DNA of 64,000 bases from positions 2,170,001 to 2,234,000 of the forward strand of contig JAGVRJ010000003.1 of the NCBI GenBank assembly GCA_019059635.1, read 5' to 3'. Below are positions 34,901 through 45,796 of this stretch, piece after piece. The first letter of the stretch is position 1. Every line of letters starts with the position of its first letter. The DNA is from Proales similis. Taxonomy: Eukaryota > Rotifera > Eurotatoria > Ploima > Proalidae. The position numbers and the translations under genes were made by a program. A model generated the notes under the pieces. That model ran no database searches and was not told where the DNA came from. It was given only the letters and a program-made list of their open reading frames with translations.

Positions 34901-35023
34901 TTCTTTAACGTTCGAGCAAGCCTGGACATATTTGAAATCCAAATGCTCGAGCGGCACGCCATGGTTCGTTTTGTGAGAACGAGAAACATCCAGAAGTGGC
35001 ACAGAGCTGTTCTCGCCAAGCAT
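31919..35023 (-). CDS. SPAG1: SPAG1/DNAAF13-like TPR co-chaperone (axonemal dynein assembly)
   Basis: Cytosolic HSP90/R2TP-linked co-chaperone needed to preassemble axonemal dynein arms. The first exon (from ATG at 35023) encodes GVPLEHLDFKYVQACSNVKE, then GVEGAYPELERA, ALRKDEPILNKNG and SLPPVRSSNAPI, all SPAG1-specific N-terminal features, and KPKGYDQWAK. TPR blocks follow: KCKGNEAFNVACYEEALVYY near 34080, DKAKEWFGNGQYAEASQLFA, and KEMGNSMVKEGKYSEACEFY with NPVAYLNRALCFIK. An acidic stretch lies between them. The C-terminal RPAP3_C domain (NAYEYLQAWHSIDPNDIASY, LPKLIGAKLDDQMFNKLVEA) ends the protein. The N terminus favours SPAG1 over RPAP3. It lies head-to-tail behind the WD-repeat gene and has an X-box-like site 59 bp upstream. 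Confidence 0.92.
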
Positions 35024-35081
35024 TCTAACAGCAGAAAGATAGATAAAGTTAAACGGGACGGTTTATTGCCGAAGCCCAGCT

Positions 35082-35095
35082 GCTGTCATGGCAAC
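35082..35095 (-). promoter_or_regulatory. RFX X-box-like site upstream of SPAG1
   Basis: GCTGTCATGGCAAC matches RYYNYY-N2-RRNRAC exactly and the ideal GTTGCCATGGCAAC at 12 of 14 bases. It lies 59 bp upstream of the SPAG1 start codon. RFX binding is inferred from the motif and the target gene class. Confidence 0.7.
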
Positions 35096-35373
35096 TGTGT
35101 TCGACTCGGTCAGCCTTGAATTATATGCTGGCGCTCGTCGAATTCAAGTGGTTTAGTTCATGCATACGAAATGTGCATGAGCATGTAGAGCGCTTGTTTA
35201 GGTCTTGGGCTGTGAACGGTCGCCAGCTTTCAATTCTGTGCATTTTTAATTGAATCAGAGAAATTGTTGTTTTAAAACGTTTTATTTGGAAGGGAGGAAA
35301 AAGAATAGAGAAAATTCGAACAGGCAGAGTGAGATTTACAAATTGGATGGTATCAAGGTTTTAAAAAATTAAT

Positions 35374-38300
35374 TCAATTCTTGCGCAGTTGAGCGGAGCC
35401 GTTCGATTGAAATGGCTTTATATCGTTGCAATCGTAGCATTTCAGGAGCTGGTAGTAGTTGCTCTCGCCGGGCTCGAGAGTTACTTTCGGCTTTGTTATT
35501 TCATGTCTGAGTCTAGAGAATGCGAATTTGATTGATCATCAATCTTCGTTTAGTTCCATCTGAGGCCAACTCACCGCTTTCCGACTGATTGGCCCAGCTT
35601 CATTTCTTTTATTTGCCGCTCGATGGTGTCGTCGTCGATCAGGCTCGCGCGCATATTCGACATGTACTGAACCGCTTTCTTTAGTTTTCGGAGAGAATTC
35701 GATTAGAATAGCTGGAAAAGAGTGGCAAGTTGCATGGGGAACGGGTTCGGTCGAGTAGTTAGTGTTTGCTAATAATAATAACAACCAAGATAATGATCAA
35801 TTCAAGTCCAATAAGCAAGGAGCTCGAAGTTAAACGGGATTGAATGCTAATTTGCGAGAATAGGACTGAGAGGGATAGGCTCGTTGGGCAAGGCAGTGCA
35901 AATCGCGGGAGTTTTACCATCGCAGAAACTAATGTGCTAAACTTTTTGGCTCCTTTCTTTGAATTGCAAAATTTCAAACCGGTTGGCCAAGTGAGCGGGG
36001 CAGAAGAAAATCGTGGACAATGTTGAAAATATTTTTAAAGACTTACCTCGCCTCTTTGGTTGTCTTGTTGTTTGTTTTGCTCGAGCGCTTGTTCAAATGT
36101 GAGTCGTTCGCTGAGCATCGGGTGTTCAGGCAGACCGATTTCATCAATTAGGACGTCGTAGGGCACCAATGGATGCTTAAACGTTCGCTCGTCATACAAA
36201 TTCCAAACTTCTTCTTGGCCGAATGTGCCAATATATTTGCCGTCGGACGTCCAAATGCGAATGGTGCAATCAATTGAGCTAGAGACTACAACCCTCGACG
36301 TGTCTATGTACTCAACTGAACGTATGGGCATTGTGTGCGCTCGCCAAGTCTTGACCACTTGAATTGAAAAGTTTGCCTTTAGAGGGGAAAGAGCACTTGA
36401 ATACATAGAGACGTTACATTGAGGCGGATTGGGCTCGATTCCGTTCATTGCATAGCCGTCAATTCTCCAATAATGAATGTAGCCGAAGTTGTCACCGGCG
36501 AACAAAAGTGAAGAGCTCAAGTCCTTGCACATTTTGGTCACATTCGTGCCCTTTTGCGTTTCCTTTTTAAATGCAAAGTGTTCGATTAAATTACTTTGTT
36601 TTGGACATTTAGCAATGAGAAGAGAATTTCAAGATTAAGAGTAAAAGAATAACAAGAAATAGACAGTGGAACACAAAGAGAAGAAAAGACAAAGAGTGAC
36701 GCCAGCACGAGTATCACAACAGCCAACAACAGCGAATGGATGAATTTACTTTTTGAACGTTCGCACTTTTTGCCTTTTTGCTCTTAAACATTGTTCAAGG
36801 TCGTGAGTGATGAGACGGATTGAAATGAGGGCGACCGGACAGGGACAAAAGTGGAATGAAACTTACGACTGGAAAGCGGGCAAGAAGTTTTAGGCCTTGA
36901 AATATGCTCCAGAAGTGGATCATTCCCCAGGGACCGGATGAGATCAAGTGAGCCGCTTGGCCGTTGACGAAGTTCTCCTTGGGAAGGAAAAGTGCCGCGT
37001 TGACACTCAGGTCACCGTCCACTTGAAGTTTGAAATTGGAAAATAGGAGAGGAGTGAAAGGAAACAGAGCGCTTCATACAATTCGAGTCTGTGTGGGTGT
37101 CGGGCTTGGGCGAACGGATTTTGGTGAATATATGGCCAGAGACCATGTTCCAGACGATTATCTCTCCGTCGTAACTGGTCGAGGCCAAAAAGTTGGACTC
37201 GGACTTGGCCAGCGAAAGAATGTCCTCGCGGTGTCCGTTTTCCTGTTTTGAAGGAACCGATCTGCTGTGATCCGTGAAAGCAAACGAGTGCACTCATTGA
37301 CTAACCAGGTCGTCATGCCACCGAGGCTGAGGTTCCACAGGTGAGCCGGTTGTTTGATCGGCCTCGTCCGCGAATATATTTATTGCCCTATCCCAGCCAA
37401 CGCTGACAAAGTAGCGGTTGTTGGACACTTGCATGTAAATCACATCGCTGGTCTCTTGGCTCTTGGGCTTCTTTAGCACTTTGAGGCAATGGCCGTTGTT
37501 GAAGTTCCAAACTTTGCAAATGCCGTCGCGAGCCCCAGTGATCAAGCGTCGACCAGACGTGTCGAACGCCATGCAAGTCACTGACTGGCCGTTGTGAGCG
37601 TTTGTAAACTCAAATATGTCCCTGCCGGTCTCAACGTCCCAGAGTCGGACGACCTTTAACCAAGCCAACGTTCATCGTTTTCATTCAATTCGAGCCAATG
37701 CGGTCGAAGACTTACGCCCGCTTCTGAGCAAGAGACAAGTTGTTTGAAATGGCGGTTGTATAAGCAAGAGGAGATGGGCTCTCGATGAGAGAGGACAACA
37801 TCGCTTCGGATATTCACCCTTTGGCAGGCAACGATTTTAGATTTTGAGTGGCGGTTTCAGGCGATCGCCCGAGGGGAGGGGACTCATACTTAAGCTTGAG
37901 TGGAAGGAAGAACACTTTGGCAGCATTGACCATAAGATTTTTGTTTTTCGGGTTATAGCAACAAGCCTGGAGATGGCCTCGAATTTTATGAGATTTGGGC
38001 AGCACTGTTGCTAGGCAGCTATGATCAACCACGTCCCAGACCTGGTCGTCAACGAGTTTTTAAAATCCTAAGTTTGATTGACAAGAGGAGGCGGTCGGCT
38101 TTTTCAAGTTACTTTCAAGCAATTATCAGTCGACATGGTGAATATTCGATTGTCCTCATGGCTCATGTGAATGAACAAAATATGATCGTCATGACCCTTG
38201 AGGGTAGCGACAGGCCTGGAAGGTACATACGGATTGAAGAGCCGAACGACATGGTCGGTGCCTTTTGATAAGAAAATGCAAATTAGATTTACTATTTATA

Positions 38301-41300
38301 TCCATGCTCGTGAGGGACTGAGCGCTGGTCAGCCGTCAAAAGCATAAGCCAAACGCGGCTTAGCCCTTTAATGCGAGCAGCCTTAGTTTGTCTAAGATTA
38401 GATCGGAGCGGTCACCTGACTAAGAGCACTCGCAACTAGAGCGTTTATTTTAGATTTTCAAATTCACGAGGAGCGTTGCTTGTGAAGAATTATGCGAGTG
38501 TGCTCCTCTAGCTATTAGAAAACAGAGAGCGGGGAGAGATTCGGGCAATCATTATTTAATTTATAAATGGGTTCTAGACCCGGTACAATCCTGCATGAAT
38601 TCTCACACTCGCAATGATACACACACGCACATAGCCAGACACACACACAAACCAAAGAATGCCTGCACACAAACATCGCGAGCGAGCGAGGAGCTTGGTC
38701 GCAAACAATGCCCTTGCACAACACGCGCACAGACACATGAAGCTCGGTGTAGAAATGAGGGAAAGTGAGTGAGTGGGTGAAGAGAACGAGCGAACAGGGG
38801 AGCTGGGTGAGGCCACTCTCGCTAGTTGGCAACTCGACCTCGCGCTAGCTGGAAACAAGAGAAAAATTCATTAAAATGAGAGAATGACGTTGCAAGGGGA
38901 AGTTAAGCAGACCGTTGATTTATGAGGCGAGCAATTAACGCAAATGTAGCCGAACGTGTAAACAAAAGTTTGTAAGTGAAAGAGCGCGCAGGATTAAATG
39001 GAAATCGGCAGCCCTGCAGCATTCTGGTCCACAAACAATTTAAGTAATTGCGCCTTTTAATCGCCTAAGTGTACAACAGAAACGACCTAGCTGCTGTTCT
39101 GTTTGGATCCGAAGCGCCATTGCACGCGGCCAAGTCAATGATCTAGTCCACATACAATCGCATTCGTACACTCGCTTGCTCACTAGCCCAGCTACAGCCA
39201 CAAGGCGGGGTCGGTGGTCTTAATTATTCGGACAGCACCTGCTAGTCCCTCCCCATCTCGCTTTCTTTCTCTCTCTCCCCCTCTCTTTAACGCTCTTGGC
39301 TGGCAGGCACTCAATCGTATCGCATTTATGCCTGAACTTTGGCCCAGAGCTTCTTCCTCTTAGAATTGCGGATCGCGCTACACAGATCAGTAAACGTTTT
39401 AGATGCATTTGTCATTATGACCAGCGCAATAGTCGTACAGGCCGCTGTTGGTGCCGCTCTACTGCTGGCTTTCATGGCTGGCTCTACGGCAGTGGCGGCG
39501 GACGGCGAAGAGGCGCGGACCATGGCAATAATAATGCGCACCATGCTGCCGTCAATGTTCGCCCTCTTCAGCAACATAACCAGCCAGGAGTATAAACAAC
39601 AGTTCAATGAGCCATGTGAGTTCGAGCAGATGCTTGACATGTTCGGTCGCTTGCCGCCCTATTTCGACCGCATGGCGCAGGAGTATCCCAAATCGGACGA
39701 GCTGGTCGCCTACTACAGCATGCAAATGGCCAGCACTGTGCTGGTGAACAACGGCTCATTGACCATGGCTTGTCTTTACAACATGCTGAGTCTGCAGACC
39801 AGACTGATGAACTTCTCGCTTCAAATAATGGACAAACCAGAGCGCCATCCGCAGCTTGTCGGTCTCTTTGGCATATTCATGAAACCGTTGATGAGCAAGC
39901 TGAAGCACAGTCCAATGCTGCGCATCATCAAACACGTGGATGCGTATGAGAAAAACGATGACCGCTCCACAATCGGCCTGTTCCGTTTCTTCAACATCGT
40001 CTACTGCGTCATTTCACTGCTAGGCATAATAGGCGCGTTCTTGTTGATTCAGCTACTCAAAAAGGCCATGAAAGAAGGTGGCCGACGTTCGCTGCCGGGC
40101 TCGTCGTCGGCCTCGTGTGCATCCTCGTCCGAGTACGTTCAGGCCAAGTCGCTTAGCCAGCAGTTCAAGCAGCTGGTGCGGCGCCGTTACAGGTCAAGCG
40201 CCTTGTGTTTCATTCTGATCGCAGTCTGTCACGCGCTCTACCTGCTGATCAACTTTGTGATCATGTCGCAAGCTGCGGTCGCCAGTGTGGCTCTGGGCGG
40301 ACTCACTCAGTCGACTGTGGTCTGCAAATTGGCGTTCGTTCTTTTCCCGCCCACCACCGCGTACAGCTTTCTTCACCAGCTAGCCATCTGGCTGTTGACC
40401 TACGCAATTCTACGGCATGGACGTAAACTGCGCCGAGTCAAGGCCTGGATGCCTGATGATCTCTCGATGGGAGACGAGAGCTCGAGCAGCGCGCGCACAT
40501 CGGCATACGACTCGGAGACCGAGAGCAATTCGTTGACAAACCCATCTCAGATACCAATGATTCAGCGCTCTCATCCGCCTCTGAGCATGCCCAATAAGAC
40601 GAGTGTTCAGTTTGAGAGTCGAAACGGCTCTCGCGCTCCTCCGCCCAACATGCGCTACCACAAAGGCGGCAAGCACGGGCCCATTGGTCTCTCCAATATG
40701 AGCACCACAAGCATTTACTGCAGTCTAATTGCTCTCGTCCTGTTCATCTACAACTGCCAGAACTTTTTCTTCTACTCTCTTAACACGGTGGACGTGGCCG
40801 CCGGAGAGCGCATCGATTTCTGCGCCTTCAATCAACAGTACGCGCACTTGTACGGACTCATGAACGACATACTCACGCCAATACTCAACATGCTCCTGTT
40901 TGTGTTTGTGCCGCTCACAATTTGCACTGTGCAAGTCCTCGTGGACACTTGCTTTCTGCTGCGCATCAAGCGCGAGCAAGGCAAGCGATATGAGCGCATG
41001 AGCGAGATAATCGAGTGGCCACTGTACGCCTACTTTGCGATTTACTTGGTGAGTCAGCTGCCCTATGGCTTACATCAGCTCGTCAATCTGTTCAGTATCA
41101 ACGCGCAGTTTCCGTTCGCATTTCCCATATTCATCAAGTTGAAGTTCACCAGTCAAGTGGCGCTCGTGGTTATTGAGCTCACTCTAATATGTCTCGCGTA
41201 CGCCTCCGACTTCTTGGTCTGGTACGTGTGCGACGCCAACTTTCGCCGATTGGCCAAGTTCTGGATCAACAAGCACATTCTATGCCGCTCATTCGGGCAT

Positions 41301-44300
41301 GCGCCCAAAAACTCAATCGAGTCGTCCGGCCGCAACGAGAACGCTTCCAACAGAAACGATAGCATGCAGCGAGCGGCCAGCAACGTCAAAGCCAAGGCGG
41401 CAATTCCATCCTTTGACTCGCAGCCAATGAAGATGATTGACACCGAAGACGAGGACGAGGAGAACGACGAAGAAAGCTGCTCGTCAAATCAGATGCACTT
41501 TCCGCTCGATCGACTGGACGAAAACGACGAGCCGCGCGAAAAGTCCATGTCCGTCGACTATCCGCCTTCGTTTCGAACCAGTCAACTAAATCCGCCAGGC
41601 TTTAGGTCAAAGTCAGAGCTTCATGCGAGACCGTACGAAAATGTTCGTCCATTCAGAATGTGATCAGCCACTGGCAAGAATGCGATTGCTTCTGTACAAC
41701 ACTGCATTTTGCTCCCACGCACACTCTCTCTCTCTCTTTGTCTATGTGTGTGCACTTGAATGTCAGGCGTGTGTTTAGATTTGCTTGTTTTTAAATAAAT
41801 TAATTGTCTCTCAGACAAATGTTCTTGTCTATTAGTCAGTCAGTGGCCAAGTGGCAGTGGACATGAGCCGACTTGAAGTCGGACCGGACTGGCATGAGCG
41901 CCAAGAACGAAGAAAATTTCACTCACCTCCGGTAATGAGAAGGTTCTTCTCAAAAGAGAAATCGAATGCCTTGACGCCCTTGTGAACTTTGAAGACGGTC
42001 TCGCTTGAAGGTGGACGCCGCTCGACACGACGTCTACTAATCGACTCGGTCGAAGTGGACGCGGCCGATTTAATCAAACGAGCGTGCGATGAAGCTTGAA
42101 TCGAGTTGGCATTCACGAAAGCAGCCTCTTTGTGGCCGCTCAGTTTTCTTCCTCGGTCCATCTGGGGCAGATTTGAGTGCGACGCCGTCTCTAAGCTTAT
42201 CTCGACTCTGGAAGTGATGCAGCCAATTATCACCGAGTGATGAGGATCGATCGAACAAGAGATAATTTGATTCAGCCGCTTGTCTAGTCTGATTTGCTCA
42301 ACCCAGTCGTCGTGAGCCTTCCATCGCTGAAGCTTTACATTCTCGGACAGAAGCGCCTTCTCCAACGGAATGGATGGCATTTGCGCCTGCAAAGGCTGAC
42401 TCTTCCATAGACGAAGCGTTTCTCCAATCGAGTCGAACAGAAGAATGTTTACGATGCCCTCCGTGTCGCCGTAAACTATGGTCACCTCGTCCTTCGACTT
42501 GTAGCTAAACGAGAGCCAAATGATTATTGGCCAATGCAGCAGTGGTCAACATCGGCTAACTTGTAGGACAAGCGGATCGGAACTGTAGGAAGTGAGAACA
42601 CTTGGCAATAGGGCTCAAAGCTGGTCTGCTCCCAGAATTGAAGCTCACGATCTCTGTTCGAGTTGAAAACTGGGCATTTGACTTTTCAAACTGCGAACGG
42701 CTTAGTTACCCTGTGCTCACGAGCAATTTATTCAGCTCGGAGATTATCAAAAAGTCAGTTATCCATTTGTTCCTCTTTCGCTTGGTTTCACTTTTCTGGC
42801 CCTTTTCTTTGCCCATCACCGACTTTTCCACCTTTTTTTGTGGCAATGAGACGGTCAAAAGGAGTATTGCAACAAGCCGATTCTGTTCACACGCACCAGA
42901 TCTTTGCGTACTCGCTTTAGATCGCCGTTCGGTCCCCAGAGTGAAATGACACCCTCCTTTAAGAGGTACAAGTGGTCGTGAGAGTCAATCGAGCAAAAGG
43001 CGAGCGAACACTCACCGATGACATGGACATGAAGCCGGAGTCGGATGTAACCAAGACTTTTTGTATGGGCGTTCGATGCGGATTCTGTTTCTCTTTGGCC
43101 GGCGTGATGAACACAACCTCTTTTTGCCTTCTGATGTTCTCTTCTTTTTCGTTGAAGTTGAGCTGCATGAACGTGCAAAACTCGTCCCATGTGATGAGGC
43201 CGTTGGAGGAAAAGTTGATTTTCATGAATAAAGCCGATATCTCTTCGTCGTTCTGAACGCGATTAAGAAAGCAAACACACAAAAGCCGGAGCCGGAGTCT
43301 TACTCGTCCGCTGATTTTGAGCACATTCTTCACAATGTCCTGAAACTCGTCCAGCTCAAGCGTGCCCGAGCCGTCCGCATCTGCAGCGATGAACGCGGCA
43401 TGCAGCTCGTTCAATGCGTCCAGATTCATTTTCTCTTCCAACTTGAAACGCGTTCGGTCAGAAATTTGTTTAAAAATCACAAAATTCACAGCAAAAAAAA
43501 ACAATAAACAAACAGCAAAGCAAAGGAAAACATTAACCAACAGCAATCAATTAAGATAAAGCATTGAACCAAAAGAGATAGATGAAGCAGAAAGGCACAC
43601 TCGGGTCTAGTTCACATTTGCTCTCTCCTGGCTGTTGCCAAAGCCACTCAAACTCAGCACCGGTGCAGTTGTTAGTTTTCATTTAAACAAACCGACTTAC
43701 CCCGATCTGCGCAATGGTGATTCGACAAGCAGAAGAAATGGCAGATAGAGAGGAAAGATGGCATAGGAGGAAAATTAGAAAAGTAGTAAGTAAACGAACA
43801 AGGGCCGGATACTGCGGCTAGTTTGGATGTTCAGACAAGATCGGGCGGACATTGAAGATAATAAAAAGTATAAATAGGAAAAAGAAAGGGACAGCAAAAC
43901 GACGTAGGGAACAAACGAGTACCGGCTCGTAGTTGGGATCGTGCTTCGCAGCCTTTGAACATTGCAAGCGATTAAAGTTATACGCATAAACGAGACCTAG
44001 CATGCCGGGATGGTTTCATGCCGGACGGCGGGCGCAAGCGGATGCGGAGGGAAGCTGAGTTGGACAAGAGGTAAAAGAGGCGCTTACCTTTCCTTTAAGG
44101 TCACCCAGGGCTGTGTTGGCGTAGCTCTTCTGACGCTTAAGCAATGTGATCTGCCAGTCGCTTATCTCTTCTGAGTTCATCAAGGTCATTCGACGCGGCT
44201 GCTTCGTCTGCGGCGTCATTAGTGACTTGAGCCCATTCAGGCTGATTCGACAAGTTCAACTAACCGACTGAACCCAGAACACGTGATCAGCATCAACATC

Positions 44301-44492
44301 TCTCAGAGCGCTTTTGACGCCCAATTCGACTGACTTGCGTCTGGTTTTCTGCCGCTCTTTCCATTGCTTTATGGAGCCGGCCGCACGCTCATGATCATCG
44401 TACAGACTCGAGCGGTAGCAAGGGTGACTTTGAAGATTGGCCTGGGCGCTGTTTATTCGCACTTTACGTCCAGCCGAGCTGCTTGTGTCCAT
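35374..44492 (-). CDS. EF-hand and WD40-repeat protein, WDR49/WDR64/WDY family
   Basis: Long multi-exon gene of a family tied to axonemes and sperm. The first exons (ATG at 44492) encode a basic N terminus. An EF-hand pair follows near 43200-43420: AADADGSGTLELDEF is a clean calcium loop, and INFSSNGLITWDEF is a partly degenerate second loop. WD repeats continue: VYGDTEGIVNILLFDS, KGVKAFDFSFEKNLLITGG joined to TDHVVRLFNPYVPSRP, HDDHILFIHMSHEDNRIFTM, AFDTSGRRLITGARDGICKV, SNNRYFVSVGWDRAINIFAD, LASTSYDGEIIVWNMVSGHI, and SIDCTIRIWTSDGKYIGTFG. The last exons encode QYMSNMRASLIDDDTIERQI and LRHEITKPKVTLEPGESNYY, ending at 35374. The 38262-41926 intron holds another gene on the opposite strand. Splicing across it keeps ITGG/TDHVVR in frame, so both halves are one gene. 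Family is secure; the exact orthologue is not. Confidence 0.85.
39417..41663 (+). CDS. Orphan seven-transmembrane-like protein, nested in an intron
   Basis: Intact single-exon gene of 748 residues from the first ATG. A signal peptide (IVVQAAVGAALLLAFMAGST) precedes an ectodomain of about 165 residues with two cysteines and N-glycosylation sites (FSNITSQ, LVNNGSLT). Seven hydrophobic segments follow at roughly 190-213, 261-282, 302-335, 431-450, 483-515, 535-560 and 572-600. The segment 7 exit SDFLVWYVCDANFRRLAKFW recalls a rhodopsin-like TM7/helix 8 region, but there is no DRY motif after segment 3 (LRHGRKLRRV). The longest inner loop, about 95 Ser-rich residues, lies between segments 3 and 4 rather than 5 and 6. 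The acidic tail includes DTEDEDEENDEE. I cannot name a family; a divergent GPCR is the best guess. It lies wholly inside the WD-repeat gene's intron, on the other strand. Confidence 0.75.
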   Translation: MTSAIVVQAAVGAALLLAFMAGSTAVAADGEEARTMAIIMRTMLPSMFALFSNITSQEYKQQFNEPCEFEQMLDMFGRLPPYFDRMAQEYPKSDELVAYYSMQMASTVLVNNGSLTMACLYNMLSLQTRLMNFSLQIMDKPERHPQLVGLFGIFMKPLMSKLKHSPMLRIIKHVDAYEKNDDRSTIGLFRFFNIVYCVISLLGIIGAFLLIQLLKKAMKEGGRRSLPGSSSASCASSSEYVQAKSLSQQFKQLVRRRYRSSALCFILIAVCHALYLLINFVIMSQAAVASVALGGLTQSTVVCKLAFVLFPPTTAYSFLHQLAIWLLTYAILRHGRKLRRVKAWMPDDLSMGDESSSSARTSAYDSETESNSLTNPSQIPMIQRSHPPLSMPNKTSVQFESRNGSRAPPPNMRYHKGGKHGPIGLSNMSTTSIYCSLIALVLFIYNCQNFFFYSLNTVDVAAGERIDFCAFNQQYAHLYGLMNDILTPILNMLLFVFVPLTICTVQVLVDTCFLLRIKREQGKRYERMSEIIEWPLYAYFAIYLVSQLPYGLHQLVNLFSINAQFPFAFPIFIKLKFTSQVALVVIELTLICLAYASDFLVWYVCDANFRRLAKFWINKHILCRSFGHAPKNSIESSGRNENASNRNDSMQRAASNVKAKAAIPSFDSQPMKMIDTEDEDEENDEESCSSNQMHFPLDRLDENDEPREKSMSVDYPPSFRTSQLNPPGFRSKSELHARPYENVRPFRM

Positions 44493-45796
44493 GCCGAGCG
44501 AATGTAATTAATCTAGATTTAATTGAAGCAATTGAGCAGAAACCGACAAGGCAGAAGAGAAACAGAGGAGTCAATCGGCCTTGTTACGCTCGCTGCGCAC
44601 TTTCCTTGCCAACAGCATATCTAAATAGTTTCATTAATGGGAAACGTGTTCTGCATGGAGACTGGCTGCTTGTGTGCGCTAGTTCACGCTCTCTTTCCCT
44701 CTTCTGTTTAGCAGTCAAACATTGCATAAGAAATGAAAATGAGTGCCATCGAGCCATGCAAGGTTTCTAGCCAACTTTCACACGCACTCACGCACACACT
44801 GAGACTACTTTTCATTCTCTCCCTCTCTCGACATGTCGAAAATCCGAGAGAGCCGAAGTGAACTAAGCATCAAGCCGAGCAGCCGGAGTATTACGTGAGA
44901 TTAGGCCTTCTGGTGTCTAACTTTGCTTCTCACAGTCAATTCTGCTCTGACTGCATTGCTCAGGCGCTAAATTCTCTGCCTAATGAATTAAGAGAGAGAG
45001 AGAGAGAGAGAGAGAAGGAGAGAGCTCCAGCGAAAGGGAGGCAACTAGCAGCAGTAATTAATTCTTAAATTGTTTGCTAATAAAAATCCACTTTCAGTGC
45101 TAAAGGTCTCTGTTTGTCAACTTTGACTCTCTTGGGCCTTTTCCTCCGGCTTTGCACTCATTCTTGGCCAACTCTCATTCTTCTTTCTCGTCTTCTCTTT
45201 TTTCTCCTTATTTACCTCGGTCATATAAAATACTGATTAAAACAATAGATCGCTCTCGTCAAAATTTGCCTCCTTTCTCTCTCGCTCTCCCGCTCTTTAT
45301 AGTTTGCTCAAACAAAAAAGAAGCAGCTGGCTCTAAGAATAACCATGGAAACTCTGGTGCACCCAAAGTTGATATTAGCGCCCCTTAAACACAAATGAGT
45401 TGGCTTTAGGAAAAGTTTTCGCCTGAAAATAAACATTCTTCTGTCAGGTCTTGATTTAGCCTGAGACAGTATGCCAGAGTGAAAGCAGCTCTTGTCAATT
45501 CCATTAGCCACAAAGCGAATGCTGATGCGATCGCTTTCAATTTCTCAAAACCATTGCAGCGTTGTTTGTTTGCCATGCGATCAGATCGCAACACGCGCCA
45601 CATTTCAAATCAATTCAAACGGACGCCATTGAAGCGTTTGCTTATGAGATTGATTGAAGATTGGACGTCGAGGCGACACGAGACGTCATTTAGGGCAGAC
45701 GGCTTCAAACAACTGGAATTAACGGCACCCATTCACATGATGCATGTGTGTGTTTTTATTCTAGATTTAATGTCAATTAGCGCGAGCAAGCCCATT
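44493..45796. other. Intergenic region between WD-repeat gene and ankyrin gene
   Basis: Promoter side of the minus-strand WD-repeat gene. It includes a long AG microsatellite (44991-45014) and pyrimidine-rich stretches. I searched for an X-box near the WD gene start and saw only weak partial matches. Confidence 0.5.
44991..45014. repeat. AG dinucleotide microsatellite
   Basis: About twelve AG units, the longest perfect simple repeat I saw in the window. Confidence 0.9.

Noticed and set aside
44628-44645. Inverted repeat GTTTC...GAAAC upstream of the WD-repeat gene
   Set aside because: The spacing between half-sites is too long for an RFX X-box.
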